Shown here in pieces: positions 1-11,031 of a DNA stretch of 64,000 nucleotides. The translations under genes and the position numbers were made by a program. Position 1 is the stretch's first letter. Each line of letters starts with the position of its first letter. The notes under the pieces were generated by a model, which worked only from the letters and a program-made list of their open reading frames with translations, searched no databases and had not been told where the DNA came from. This DNA comes from Onthophagus taurus. Its lineage: Eukaryota > Arthropoda > Insecta > Coleoptera > Scarabaeidae. The stretch spans positions 34,782,001 to 34,846,000 of the forward strand of contig NC_091976.1 in the NCBI RefSeq assembly GCF_036711975.1. Reading direction: 5' to 3'.

Positions 1-3000
1 ATTCCCGTTTTAGTCAAATTATCCATTAAATTAACCAATTTCATCGCTTCATATTCTTTCTAAAAATCAAATCCTACTTTATCGACTTTGTACGTTTGGT
101 TGCATATCATTTTAAATTTTAATAAACAATTATTTACCTGCTCATCAGTCATATTATCAGTAGCTTTTGGCGTATCAGGTTGATAACATCCCATAACCGG
201 ATTAATTTGTGATTTTAATTGATTGTATTCATCAGTATCGCTATCGGAGCTATCGGAGCTATAATTATTTGAATTTTCCGTGTTTCCACCCAACATAAGA
301 CCCCGTGAAGCGAACATTCCCGCTGCATTTCCATATCCGGTATATTTAATCATCCTATTTACGTTTTCTTTACATAAAATGAATAAGAAATCGGCCGATA
401 AATCTCTAACTTCTGTAATGGGAGATGTCAAAAGTCGACAAAAATATCCGCGATAAGATTCTTCCTCCTCCGGTCGTGACCTAACATCCTTTAACGGGGG
501 AAGTACTTGTGTTTTGAGATACTTTCTCATTCTGCGACAACTTCGTGCGCAATTTCTTAAAACGGTGATAACCGGAGATAACAACTCCAATTGTTTCGAA
601 ACGGTACAGTTTTTGGTGAATTTAGCTTTCAAACATTCTAACATTGTATAGATCGCCGTCATATCGTACCCCATATATTGTAACGTTTCATTTGTGGGGG
701 GTTCTGTGACGCATTCCAACATTAAATGGCCCAATTCGGTTTCGGGAACATTTATTAATAAATTTATTATGTGGTTATTTAATTCGTTGTTGTTATCGTC
801 CTTGTTTTCAAATTCCCAAAGGAGATGGTCACGTAACAAAATGACGAGATCTCGACTCAAATCAGATTCAATTTCCGTTTTGACAGTTAAATTAAATAAG
901 GTTTTTAAGAGTTCGCCAATCAATTCAACTTGCTTTAACTACAAAAATAAAAAAATTTAAAAGATAATTAGAGACGCGAGTGGATAAAGGTGTTATGTAA
1001 CAATTTTGAGAATTTTAGGATTTTTGGTCTAAAGATGTTTTGCAGATTAATTCTTACTTTTTTGCAAAGTACCGGTTGATAAAGGTGCTATGAGTTTCAC
1101 AATCTAAATTAAGTTAATGGATAAAGGTGCTATGTGACTTTAACACCTTTATCCATTTTGTTTCCTTCGGTAGTGCAGATCAAGTTACCGTGATTTGTTT
1201 GTATTTAACTAAATTTTGACAGGTGCTAAATCGTGTAAGTAAAAATAAATTCCACATGCTAATTTATGTTTCAAATGGCTGAATTACGTCCGGTTAATGG
1301 TGGTATGCGTTTTCCTCTTTTTGTATGGTTAAGTAACATGAATGTTGGGTTCATTTATCTTTAGATTCAGGTATGGGATTTGAGTTCTGTATTGGCCAAG
1401 ACGAATGTATAAGCACTGATTTAAATAAACATAATATTGCGGTACAAGAGAATAATTCAAGTGATTTGACAATGAAATTCAAAGGAAATGTATTGGCACA
1501 TATTGGCACACCTAAACACACAATGGGAGAAGATACCCCAAATAATTCAGATAGTATCTCGACAGAAAAAAATCAAAAACTAAAAAAGAAAATATTTGAA
1601 CCTTCAGAAAAGATTGCTAGGAAAAGGAAGAGGGATGCAAGTAAGTGGAAAAGGGAAACGGCAAGGATTGCAAGAGATCGAGGGGAAAAATATATTTCTC
1701 AAACGGGAAAAGAAATTGCCGCTAAGAGTCCAAATCTAAAATATGTACTGTGTACGGATCGTTGCAGATTAAATTGCGATGAGAAGTTTGAAGTCAACTC
1801 AAGAGAAAATATATTTAAAAGTTTCTACAAGTTAAATCAGAATTCCAAAAATATTTTACTTTTAAAAAGTATAAAAATTGGCCCAGTTCAGTGCCATAGA
1901 TCTTCAGCTAAAAATCCAAAACAGTTTTCATTTAAATATTTTATAACTTATAATGCAACACAAACGCAAGTTTGCAAACTTGCTTTTATGTCATTATATC
2001 AAATTGGTAGAAAAAAAGTTGCTGTTATTCAGAGAAAGCTGAAATCAGGTGAGGTAGCTCCAAGTCCAGACAGAAGAGGCTGCCATGATAAAAGGCCCCA
2101 TAAATTGCCAGCTGAAGTTGTTGAATCTATTGTTGACCACATAAAAAGATTTCCTGCCGAACAATCACATTATTCAAGGAATAAAAATATTAATAAGATG
2201 TATCTTTCTCCGCTGCTAAATATAGCTAAAATGTACAGGTTGTATATAAACGAATGTCGCACCAAAAAATGTCCAGAAGAGTACATAGTAAAATTATGTT
2301 CATATAGCAACATTTTTTCTACAAAATTTAATTTATCTTTTGGACAACCTAAGAGCGACACTTGCAGCACTTGCGACAGCGGTGAAAGCAATGAAGAACA
2401 TAAAGAGAGGTACAGAAAGGCGTTTGAAGAACAGAAAAAGGATAGGTTAAAAGCTAAAAGCAACAACGAAATTGGTTATCTCACCATGGATCTACAACAA
2501 ACCATGCCTTTGCCAAGAATAACCACATCTAAGGCTTTCTATCTGAGACAGATGTGGTTGTACAATTGAGTTGTCTGGTTTCAATATCCCCTAAATCCAT
2601 TTTCGGGCAAAAATGAGATATATACGCCATCTGTTAGAAAAAGTTGTTTTCTATAAAATACTCAATGATTTGTATTAAAAAACGCGCGAATCCCTTAAAA
2701 ATTCAAATCAAATAGACAGCCTTTAGATATTAAAGAGAGCTACTTTCGATTTATTTTTAATACTTCCTTCAACATCGGCTTTGGATCTCCTAGCACCGAT
2801 GTTTGCTCTAAGTGTCTTGAACTCCGGGAAAAAATTAAAAATGAAAAGGTTGCATCTATTAAAACAGTGCTAACTACAGAATACCGAATACATAAGCTCA
2901 GGGCCAAAGCATTTTTTGAACAGCTAAAAGACAAACGGGACGGCCTTCTGACAATTTCTTTTGATTGTCAGAAAAACTTGGTATTGCCCAAAATACCAGA

Positions 3001-6000
3001 TCAAAGTACCTATTATAGTAGACAACTGTACATTTACAACTTCACTACTGTAGTGGGGCACTCACATATTCCGTTAACAAAAGATAATGTTAAAATTTTC
3101 ACGTGGACTGAAGATGAACATGCCAAGGGCGCCAACGAAATTGCAAGCTGCGTCTTTTACACTTTAAACAATAGTAACTTAGAGGGAATAGATACACTTC
3201 GATTGGTCGCCGATGGATGCGGCGGCCAAAATAAAAATACCATTATGATATGTATGTTGTTCAAATGGCTAAGCAGTATAAGCAGTTCTATTAGAACAAT
3301 CGAGCTGGTATTCCCAGTGGTGGGGCACTCCTACATTCCACCTGACAGGGTTTTTGCTACTATCGAAAAAGAAATAAGAAAGAAAGAAGAAATTGTAATG
3401 CCAGAAGAATACATAAATATTTTTCAAGAACATGCTACTGTTTTTAAACTTGGAAAAGATGTTCCCGATAGTGATTGGAAAGGTGCTGGTCAAAAAATCC
3501 TTAAGCCAGTGTCTCAGTGGCATTTTAAATTTAACCAATGTAAGAGATATATTATACGACGTGGCAACAAAAACGCCATCACCATTCGAGGTGAGTTATC
3601 TTACCGTTCAGACACCGGAACATTCAAAGGAGTTTTTAGGAAAAACCAAACCGCCATGAATATCCAGCCAAAAGAAATTCCTACCGGAGTGAAACCAAAA
3701 GATCTGAAAATGAGAGATGTAAATAACTTGTTAAGCAAACATTATGGAAAGAACTGGAGAGCGGTAGAAAATTTGGCTTATTATAGAGATGTGTTGGGAA
3801 AATTTCAGGACAATAATATTCCTGGCGATTCTCGAGAAGACAGTGGGGACGAAGAGCCTAGTTTATGTGAATCAACCGAAAATATACCTGATGTTACAGT
3901 TTAAGAGTTTTTTAAGTACAGCTTTTAAATAACATATCTTTCAAAAAATAAAGTTTCCTGTTATTAGCTACAAAGAGATTTGATTCACTTTCAATTCATG
4001 CCTAATCCATTTTGTTCAGATTCAAATGAGCCTTAATCCACAGTTTGGTAGTAAACGCAACCAAACACCATTTTTAAATCCACTTTGTGATTTTTATATC
4101 TATTTCAAAAGACGTGGTTATAGAATTTTTGAAACTTCAGTAAGTCTTCTAATAACAAATAAATTATGTTTGAATTATTAACGCCAAAATCATCCCAAAA
4201 TACTTTTTTGCCGTTTTCTCAAAATCGAAAAATTTGGACTTAAGGGTATTTGAAACCAAACAACTCAATTTTGGTATACATTTCATATCAAAAGAAGAAC
4301 AACCTTATTTTTTTATGTGGACTGACGACGTTGCCAATAGAGGGAGCAGCGAAATTGCGAGCTGTTTGTATTATTTCGCCCAAATGATTAAAGAAAGTAA
4401 CCCTGAGATTAATCACCTAATAATTTGGTCAGATTCTTGTGCCGGCCAAAACAAAAATTTTAATATCATTGCTTTATATCAGCTCCTAATTTTGAAGGGC
4501 ATGTTTAGAAAAATTGATCATAAATTCCCAGAGGTTGGACATTCTTATTTGGACTGTGATAGAGATTTCGGAAGAATTGAAAAAACTTTAAAAAAATGTG
4601 AACGGGTTTTTGTACAGAGACATCATAAGAACTTCAAGCAAGAAAAATGCACATGTTATGAATATGGAAAACCATTTTAAAAAGTTTGATCAATTGCCTC
4701 TAAAACTCGGTTTATATAACAGAAAAAAAAATAAATCGGATAAAAAAATACATTTTAGAGATGGTATCAGGTGGATTAGGGTGGAAAAGTTTGGGGAGTA
4801 TTCATACAAGGAATGTCTGGATGAAAATACCGAATTTGAAATTGTCAATTGCTAAAAAAATAAAAAGACTACAGAAATATGTGTTTATCCAGACAGAGTT
4901 TCGGAAAAATATGGCAATATTTCTAAAGAAAAGTTACTGAATTTGAAACAACAGTTGCAATTTGTACATGAAGAATACAAATATTATTACGAAAATATTT
5001 TACGCGATAATAAAATACTTTAGATGACATCTTTCATTCGTAATAAATTTTAAATTTGTCTCTTATTTAGTGGATGTACATATTCTTTCTTGTAATTCCT
5101 TAACTTATCTTCATTTTGTAAAGTTATTATACTGTAATATATTTTGTTGTTGAAATAAATTGAATAATATGAAAAAAGAAATAAATAGTAAAAACTTTAA
5201 ACGAGAATAACTCAAAATTGTTCCCGTGTTACATAGCACCTTCATCCACTCGCGTCTTCAATTATTTTTGTTAAATATAATCACCTTAAATTCTTCATTA
5301 TTTCGAAAATCTTCAAATGCTTTCCCTAAAACTCCCATAAGTTCAACAATTCCATTAAATTTCTTATTAATTTTGACTCGACTATCACTTTGTAACGCCG
5401 TTAAAATAAATAAAATCTTCATATCTAAGATTTTAACATCGATCGGAATCTCATTCTCGCTTTAAAAGAATATATTCATTTAACAACTCTTTTAATATCA
5501 AAATACTCACGGATAATGTTTAACCCGTTTAAAAATACCCTCCAAAACACCATGTTTTAAACAAACCTCTCTAGAAATATTAGCATTAAACAAAATATTA
5601 CAACAAGCTTTTAGCCCTTCGATGAGCTTATCGTTATAAACAACAGTATTATTATCTCCTCCCAACCCCCCCATTGCTAGTATTAACACCAAAATGTTCG
5701 TTGAAACAAGTTCATTTAAACATTTTTTCTCACGACTTAATAATCGGATTATTATCAAACAAAATTGGTGTAAATCCCCTTGTTCTTTATCTTTTAAAAT
5801 GTGATACAGTGCTTTCCATAATGATACTCTCGTGTTGTCTTCATCTAAAGCTGGGAAATTAAATTGATCTGAAAACTGGTTTTAAAACAAATCAATTATT
5901 AGCATTATTATTTTTCAAATTTAAACCTTTTCTATTAGATCTTTAAGAATTTCTTTTTTAGCTGCGTTATCATCGCTATTTAATACTTCAATTTGTGATT

Positions 6001-6004
6001 CCAT
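1..6004 (-). CDS. ric8a: Ric-8 (synembryn): G-alpha chaperone and guanine exchange factor, 3' end outside window
   Basis: Ric-8 proteins fold and activate heterotrimeric G-protein alpha subunits in the cytosol. Exons read on the minus strand: 6004-5927 (start MESQIEVLN), 5875-5511, 5459-5285, 938-138 and 59-1 (continues past the window edge). All junctions are GT/AG and keep frame, giving about 492 residues here; the family is usually 530-570. Family hallmarks seen: the LKQVELIGELL helix, PPLKDVRSRPEE, the KYTGYGNAAG motif followed by ASRGLM, then an acidic serine-rich stretch and the QKEYEAMKLVN tail. A 78-bp intron (137-60) removes an apparent stop at 60-62, so the long exon does not end there. 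The 4.3 kb intron between exons 3 and 4 is almost entirely a transposon. The start codon faces FUT8 head-to-head. Confidence 0.93.
970..1160. repeat. Subterminal iterons of element A
   Basis: The word GATAAAGGTG followed by YTATG occurs at about 983, 1078 and 1120 on the plus strand, and an inverted GATAAAGGTGTTA at about 1141-1156. The right terminus carries one more inverted copy at 5231-5246, with C in place of the A of AAAGG. The copies at 1120 and 1141 face each other and would form a hairpin. Repeats of this kind near transposon ends are commonly transposase binding sites; that role is inferred here. Confidence 0.7.
2568..4266 (+). mobile_element. Element B: smaller relative nested inside element A
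   Basis: Inverted ends GAGTTGTCTGGTTTCAA (left, 2568) and the complement of GAGTTGTTTGGTTTCAA (right, ending 4266), extending imperfectly to TCCA. AATT copies at 2564-2567 and 4267-4270 flank it, the same target as element A. Removing B together with one AATT rejoins element A's reading frame exactly (WLYN then FGIH), so the boundaries are firm. The words TAATCCA and AAATCCA recur near both ends, with sequence unlike element A's iterons. It retains only the C-terminal part of a transposase, so it was probably non-autonomous. Confidence 0.88.
2712..3904 (+). pseudogene. Element B transposase-like protein, C-terminal part only
   Basis: An open frame runs from about 2712 (QPLDIKESYFRF) to the stop at 3904. 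It aligns by eye with element A: STDVCSKC matches SDTCSTCD, SFDCQKNLVLPK matches MDLQQTMPLP, then WTEDEHAKGANEIASC, ADGCGGQNKN and GHSYIPPDRVFATIEK. The N-terminal cysteine cluster and the region preceding QPLDIK are missing. The frame is otherwise unbroken over about 395 codons and ends in an acidic tail. The divergence from A and C shows it is a separate family rather than a recent copy. It may have been mobilised by a full-length relative elsewhere. Confidence 0.7.
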
Positions 6005-6779
6005 ATTTTAAGAAATTTTAACAATCTTTATAATACGCCCTAAAACAAGTTTTGAGGTTAACCATTGATTTTAGTTTGGTGTAGAATGAAGGTTAATAAT
6101 CGATTTAGTAAAAAGAGATGTACATATTTGTAAATTGATGTAGAAAGTGATGCAACATATTATTTATTTTTTTTTAAATTTAATTTTAGATTAATCTGAG
6201 TTGATTCTCAAAAGAGAAAGTTATTTATAAAAAAAGGTTTTTATGGTTCATGTAATTGCGGAAAATAATTATACAAAGAGGAGGAAGTTTAAAGATAATG
6301 TAGGTCGGTTGTATGGGTCATAAATGCAGTTGGTACCAACACACGTTTATCCAATTCAATCTAATCATTCAATAAAAGTAATCAAATTATTTTATTTTAA
6401 CGAATCGATAAGACTGCAAAGAAAGAAGAATAACTTATAATTAAAGTGACAAAAATAATTGAGTCGCCTCGGTTGGTATTATTGCGATTTAACTTCACGT
6501 TGATTATTTTTACTTCTTCCTGTCAAACCTGTCAAAATGTTAAATTGTGTTAAATCGGATAGTTAACGAGTTCCTCAAACATATTTTAAAAATATGATTG
6601 TGGTGACATGACATGAATTATTTACGGTACTGTTCATAGTGCTAAAAATAAATTAACTATACACATACCACATGTACAAATGTATTCCATATGCATAAGT
6701 TTATAACCTAAAAAATCCAGTTGTTAAGTAATAAGTAGTAACGTAAAAATAAACGTATAAAGTATAATAAATCAAAAAA
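6005..6779. promoter_or_regulatory. Shared 5' region of ric-8 and FUT8
   Basis: The two start codons face each other 775 bp apart. The stretch is AT-rich, shows no reading frame, and holds no convincing TATA box that I can assign to either gene. Bidirectional promoter use is inferred from geometry only. Confidence 0.45.
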
Positions 6780-8822
6780 ATGAGTGCAATATTCAGACAC
6801 GTAAACGCGATAGTTTTAATATTCTTTGGTATTTGGATTGTGATCCTTTTATTTATTGCATTTCCGATGATCTCTACACACGTATCTCCTGCAAATACGG
6901 AAACTGTAGATCGACTTGCGAAGGCTTTAGCTGATTTAGAGATACTCCGTAAACAAAATAACGAGTTACAAGAGCTTTTTAGAGATATTAAATTAGGGTA
7001 ATTATTCAATGCACTCTCATTTATCGAGTTTTACAACCTCAACATCTTTTGTAGTGATTTTAAAAGTGAAGAAAAAGAAGCAATAGAAAACTTTCAAATG
7101 CGTCTGACGAAAGTGGAACACCCAAAATCGAAAAGACTTCAAGACGTCGGGTTTGTAAGCCAAAAAGAGGAACCAAACTCTCAATACGAAATATTGAGGA
7201 GACGAATTGCCACAAATACAAAGGAGTTATTTTATTATGTTCGGGGTGAGATGCATAATCTGAAACAGCAAGTTCAACAGTTATCGGTGAACGCTGAGAG
7301 TTCTGTGGATGAGTTTTTGAAGGTGACCAAAGAGCACGAACGATCTTTATTGCATGATATCGCGCAATTGGGGGAGATTGATGGTTTCGCTACTTGGAGG
7401 GAATTAGAAGCTACCGAATTAAGTAATTTGGTACAGAAACGATTGAAGTATTTACAAAATCCCGCTGATTGTGAAAGTGCCAAAAAATTAGTTTGCAACT
7501 TAAATAAAGTAATAAAAATAATTTTAAACAATAAATTTTTAATTTGTAATTATTTTAAGGGTTGTGGGTTTGGGTGTCAACTTCATCATGTAGTATACTG
7601 CTTATTGGTGGCTTATGGAACCGAACGTACTTTAATTTTAAAATCGAAAGGTTGGAAATATAATAAAGGGGGATGGGAGGAAAAGTTTAAACCAATAAGT
7701 GATACTTGTACAGATACGTTTGGTGAAAACGGCTCAACTTGGCCTGGTAATGATTATCATGAATAATAATAAAAAATAATTTAAAAATTGATTATTTTAG
7801 GAACCCCCGAAACTCAAGTTTTAACTATATCCGTTATCGATTCGATTTCACCTCGACCTCCGTATCTTCCACCGGCAATCCCCGAGGATTTAGCCCCGCG
7901 ATTAATACGATTGCACGGCGACCCCATCGTTTGGTGGATCGGACAATTTTTAAAATATTTAATGAAACCACAAGAAAAAACTTCGGCTTTAATGCAAGAT
8001 ACTATGTATAATATTGGATTTAAAAGACCTATTGTTGGGTAAAAATATTAATTTTAAAATTACAAAAAAGTGATGCAAACAAATTTTTTAGTGTTCATAT
8101 TAGAAGAACGGATAAAGTAGGCACAGAAGCCTCTTTTCATTCTGTTAATGAATACATGGCTGTTGTTGAAGATTATTACGATCAATTAGAATTAAAAGGA
8201 GCAGTTGAAAAACGTAGGATATATCTCGCAACGGATGACCCGAAAGTTTTAGCAGAAGCGAAAAAAAATTATCCCTCCTACGAGATTTTGGGTGACGCTT
8301 CTATATCAAAAACGGCATCGATTTCAACAAGATACTCAGAACAATCTTTAAACGGGATCATTTTAGACATTCATATGCTGTCAATGAGCGATTATTTAGT
8401 TTGCACGTTTTCATCTCAGGTTATTTAAACAACAAATTTAACAAAAATGTTTAACCACAACATTTATTAATAATTTTTAGGTTTGTAGAGTTGCGTATGA
8501 AATAATGCAAAATTATTTTCCGGATGCGTCCGATAAGTTTAAATCCTTGGACGATATTTATTATTTCGGGGGTCAGAACCAACACAATCGCGTGGCTTTG
8601 TTGCCACACACCGCGCAATCCCAAGGCGAGATTAACTTGAACGTTAACGATTTGGTTGGAGTTGCTGGAAATCATTGGAATGGTTATAGTAAAGGGAAAA
8701 ATTTACGGACGAAACAAACGGGGTTATATCCAAGCTTTAAAGTACAGGATAAAGTGGAAACAGTGAAGTTTCCAACGTATGCCAAAGCCACTAATAAAAA
8801 TAACGATAATGATAATGTGTAA
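6780..8822 (+). CDS. FUT8: Alpha-1,6-fucosyltransferase (FUT8)
   Basis: Golgi type II enzyme that adds core fucose in alpha-1,6 linkage to the innermost GlcNAc of N-glycans. Exons: 6780-6997, 7067-7508, 7560-7746, 7801-8038, 8092-8419, 8481-8822; every junction is GT-AG and in frame, giving 584 aa (vertebrate FUT8 is 575). In order: a short cytosolic tail, a signal anchor at about residues 10-32, a coiled-coil stem, [15 protein letters not shown], the ISDTCTD cysteine region, the [16 protein letters not shown] donor-binding motif with the catalytic arginines, [24 protein letters not shown], and a C-terminal SH3 domain ([13 protein letters not shown] through TGLYPSFKV). An AATAAA overlaps the stop region. 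Nothing is missing; this gene looks intact. Confidence 0.97.
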
Positions 8823-8999
8823 TAAACAAATTATTTAATAATTTTATTTCAACAGAAAAGATATTGTTGTTTTAAACCACGGAAATAAAACTTTGCATTA
8901 CGTAGTTTTATATTAAAATTTTATGTTTGTCTAGGTTTTATGTTCCTATATTTTATAATTTTTAAATCAAATTAAACTATGCTTCATATGTAAATATGA

Positions 9000-9195
9000 A
9001 GAGTAGTGCTTTTCTGTTGTTCTGCTGGGATTCCTGTGGATTTTGCCAGTTCTTATAAGTGGCTGGGTCCAAAAGGCTCGTGATCTTGTGCAATCTTGTT
9101 GTATTCATTTCTGTCCATAACTAAGGTCGCATTCCCCTTGTGCGCTGGTAGAACGATAATGTTATCGTTCGTAGCTGCTTTAAGCACGTTATCTT
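9000..9195 (-). pseudogene. Fragment of Penelope-like element N-terminal region
   Basis: On the minus strand the frame reads NDNIIVLPAHKGNATLVMD followed by NEYNKIAQDHEPFGP, then a stop. This resembles the LPADKGNATVVMD block that precedes the reverse transcriptase in Penelope-like elements. It is short and broken. It corresponds to the part absent from the larger element at 60721-62330, though the two need not be from the same family. Confidence 0.6.
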
Positions 9196-10286
9196 AAAAG
9201 TTAATTTACATATTTCAATTCAAGTGGTACCTAGGTATTAAATTAAATTTTTTTTATCAAAGTGAAGTTTATTAATTAATCAAAAGATGGAAATTACATT
9301 TAAAGTGATTTTATTAATATATTGTAATAATTTTAACATTCTCTTAGTTCACCGAGAGAACATAACCTAGAATTTGTGACAGAGAGATTTTCTGTTGGTG
9401 AAAATCTTATCTTAAACCGTTTTGTTTACTTTCAAATGTATCAATTATTGTAGTACAGCTCCTAAAGCACATTTTTCATCCATCGTTTGAGGTTTTAACG
9501 TTATTTTGAGGAAGAAATCCTTGATTTAAATTTGAATTTTTCCAACTTTACTCATTGTTGAAATTTGGCGTGTACTCCAATGTATGTCTAAAAACAAGAA
9601 AAGACAACGTTGAATACGAAGTTTTATTACGTTTCATAAACGAATAAGGGAGAAATCAGCGAAAAAAGAATTAAATTTTGAAGGTTAATTCCGAGAAAAA
9701 TCAAGAGATGACGCTAGTTTCGAAGAAAGAATTTTGAATTTTGAAAAGGGCGCGAAGCTAAGGACCAATCAGAAACGAGGAAAAAAACGGTTGGAGTGCC
9801 GGGGTATATAAGGAGATCGCGAACAGGGAGTGAGCGAGCCGTCGTCGGACCAGCGTCGAATGCACGCCGTCAGATAGAAGAATTTTTGAAAAGATAACCT
9901 CAAAAATCTAAGATAATTTTTAAAAAAAAGTCAAACCAACTTACAATATTAAAATAAAAAGAGAATCATCCTACAACCTATTCCAAGAACTACTGATACT
10001 TCTTCGAGATCATCCAAGACCCTATTTCCGAAGAACAAACAGTTCAATTTCCCGTAAGAAGAATCCTGTAGACAATCCAGAAAATTAGTTAGTGCCCCGA
10101 ACACAAGAGACAATCCATAATCCAGATACCACATTGAACTCCAATCCATTATTTTTCACAGTGAGTCGGATGATAATTTTATTTTATTATTTAACATAAC
10201 CTACAAAAAGAAAAATCAAAGAATCAAACTCAAAGAACAACTCACAAGAGTTTTCCATTTGTTATTTTCAAAGAACGGTTCTAACT
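9196..10286. other. Gene-free stretch with a TATA/CCAAT promoter-like core
   Basis: No coding region recognised. The first half is AT-rich and featureless. Around 9755-9870 the composition changes: CCAATCAG, a TATATAAGG box, then GC-richer sequence. It could be a solo LTR of a retrotransposon or an orphan promoter; I found no matching second LTR in the window. Confidence 0.4.
9805..9813 (+). promoter_or_regulatory. TATA box (TATATAAGG) with upstream CCAAT
   Basis: A canonical TATA element sits about 50 bases downstream of CCAATCAG, and a GC-richer leader follows about 25-30 bases on. No coding exon is visible before Nup37 at 11032, and Nup37 would not be expected to use a start this far away. 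Confidence 0.4.
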
Positions 10287-10296
10287 AGTTTTATCC

Positions 10297-10511
10297 CAAG
10301 GTTTATATATAAGAGGTTGTCTAGGTTCGTACGCAATCATACTGCGCATTACGTCACATGTGGAAAATAATACCGCCAAGCAGTACCGGTTGCGTGCGCA
10401 ATCTGTGATCGTTTACGTCACGAAACACTGCTACTCTTGCCCCTTGCCCACAAACTTAAATCAAAGTATTGCAGCATAGGAACTTAGACAACCTTTAATA
10501 TATAAATCTTG
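10297..10511. mobile_element. Short inverted-repeat MITE, hAT-like
   Basis: Inverted ends CCAAGGTTTATATATAAG and the complement of CCAAGATTTATATATTAA, continuing inward through AGGTTGTCTAGGTTC (right copy has A for one G). A 9-base direct repeat, GTTTTATCC, brackets it at 10288-10296 and 10512-10520, compatible with an 8-bp target duplication plus a shared end base. About 215 bp, no coding capacity. Confidence 0.7.
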
Positions 10512-11031
10512 GTTTTATCCTACTCTCTCTCTCTCAAATAATAGACTGGTTCTCTCTAATATCGATATTTCAGTCGATAACCGCAGTTATCTATTTTATT
10601 TAAAAATTTATCTCTCGTAAATAAGCATTGTTATTAAAGTTAATTGAGGAAAACCATTTTTTTTGTTACTCATAAAACGAGTTAATTTGATTTTGTGTTA
10701 ATTAAATGAATTTTCTGTCGAACCTGATTAATATTCTTTTGAACCTGAACTTGCCCGAAAGTTTTTAATAAGAGTCTCTTAAAATTAAAGAAACCCAAAT
10801 TTATAGATTAATAACTTGTGTATAAAACATCACACAAGTAAAACAGCACAATATTTTCATTAAATTTTAAAATTTATATAAAAAACCGGATATTTAACAT
10901 AAATCTTTTTGACTTTTCATATTATTTTGATTCGTTTTATTATGCTTAGGGGCGCCCTCTTTACACAAAAATTATAACTATTTTTATTTAGAGGTTATGT
11001 TAGTTGTTTAAAAGTTTCATTTTTCGTTAAA

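Larger units (their letters stand above)
1373..5023 (+). pseudogene. Element A transposase-like protein (DUF7869-like), interrupted and frameshifted
   Basis: The N-terminal part is 1373-2569 (398 aa): a basic region rich in KRKR, a cysteine cluster (CTDRCRLNCDEKF), a region like an HTH, then SDTCSTCD and TMDLQQTMPLP ending at RQMWLYN. The frame resumes at 4270 with FGIHF, after the inserted element B. It then shows WTDDVANRGSSEIASC, WSDSCAGQNKN and GHSYLDCDRDFGRIEK. The three conserved acidic positions (MDLQ, SDSC, CDRDF/IEK) look like a DDE/D RNase H-type catalytic triad; this is my inference. A frameshift near 4600-4620 and a stop at 4855 break the C-terminus, which otherwise reads on to 5023. 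Not functional as it stands. Confidence 0.75.
970..5259 (+). mobile_element. Element A: TIR transposon with AATT target duplication, in ric-8 intron
   Basis: The ends are inverted repeats: AGACGCGAGTGGATAAAGG on the left and its complement at 5231-5257, continuing through the words GGTG and TATG. Direct AATT copies flank it at 966-969 and 5260-5263, read as a 4-bp target-site duplication. It lies in the third ric-8 intron in the orientation opposite to the gene. It carries one transposase-like gene (1373-5023) that is itself broken by a smaller relative (2568-4266). Superfamily assignment is uncertain: the protein resembles the DUF7869-type family common in arthropod genomes, which I know only as uncharacterised. 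Confidence 0.85.

Noticed and set aside
694-960. Plus-strand frame of 88 codons
   Set aside because: It is the antisense of the ric-8 exon 938-138, whose minus-strand reading matches the family.
6701-7009. Minus-strand frame of 102 codons
   Set aside because: Antisense of FUT8 exon 1; the plus strand gives a coherent spliced enzyme.
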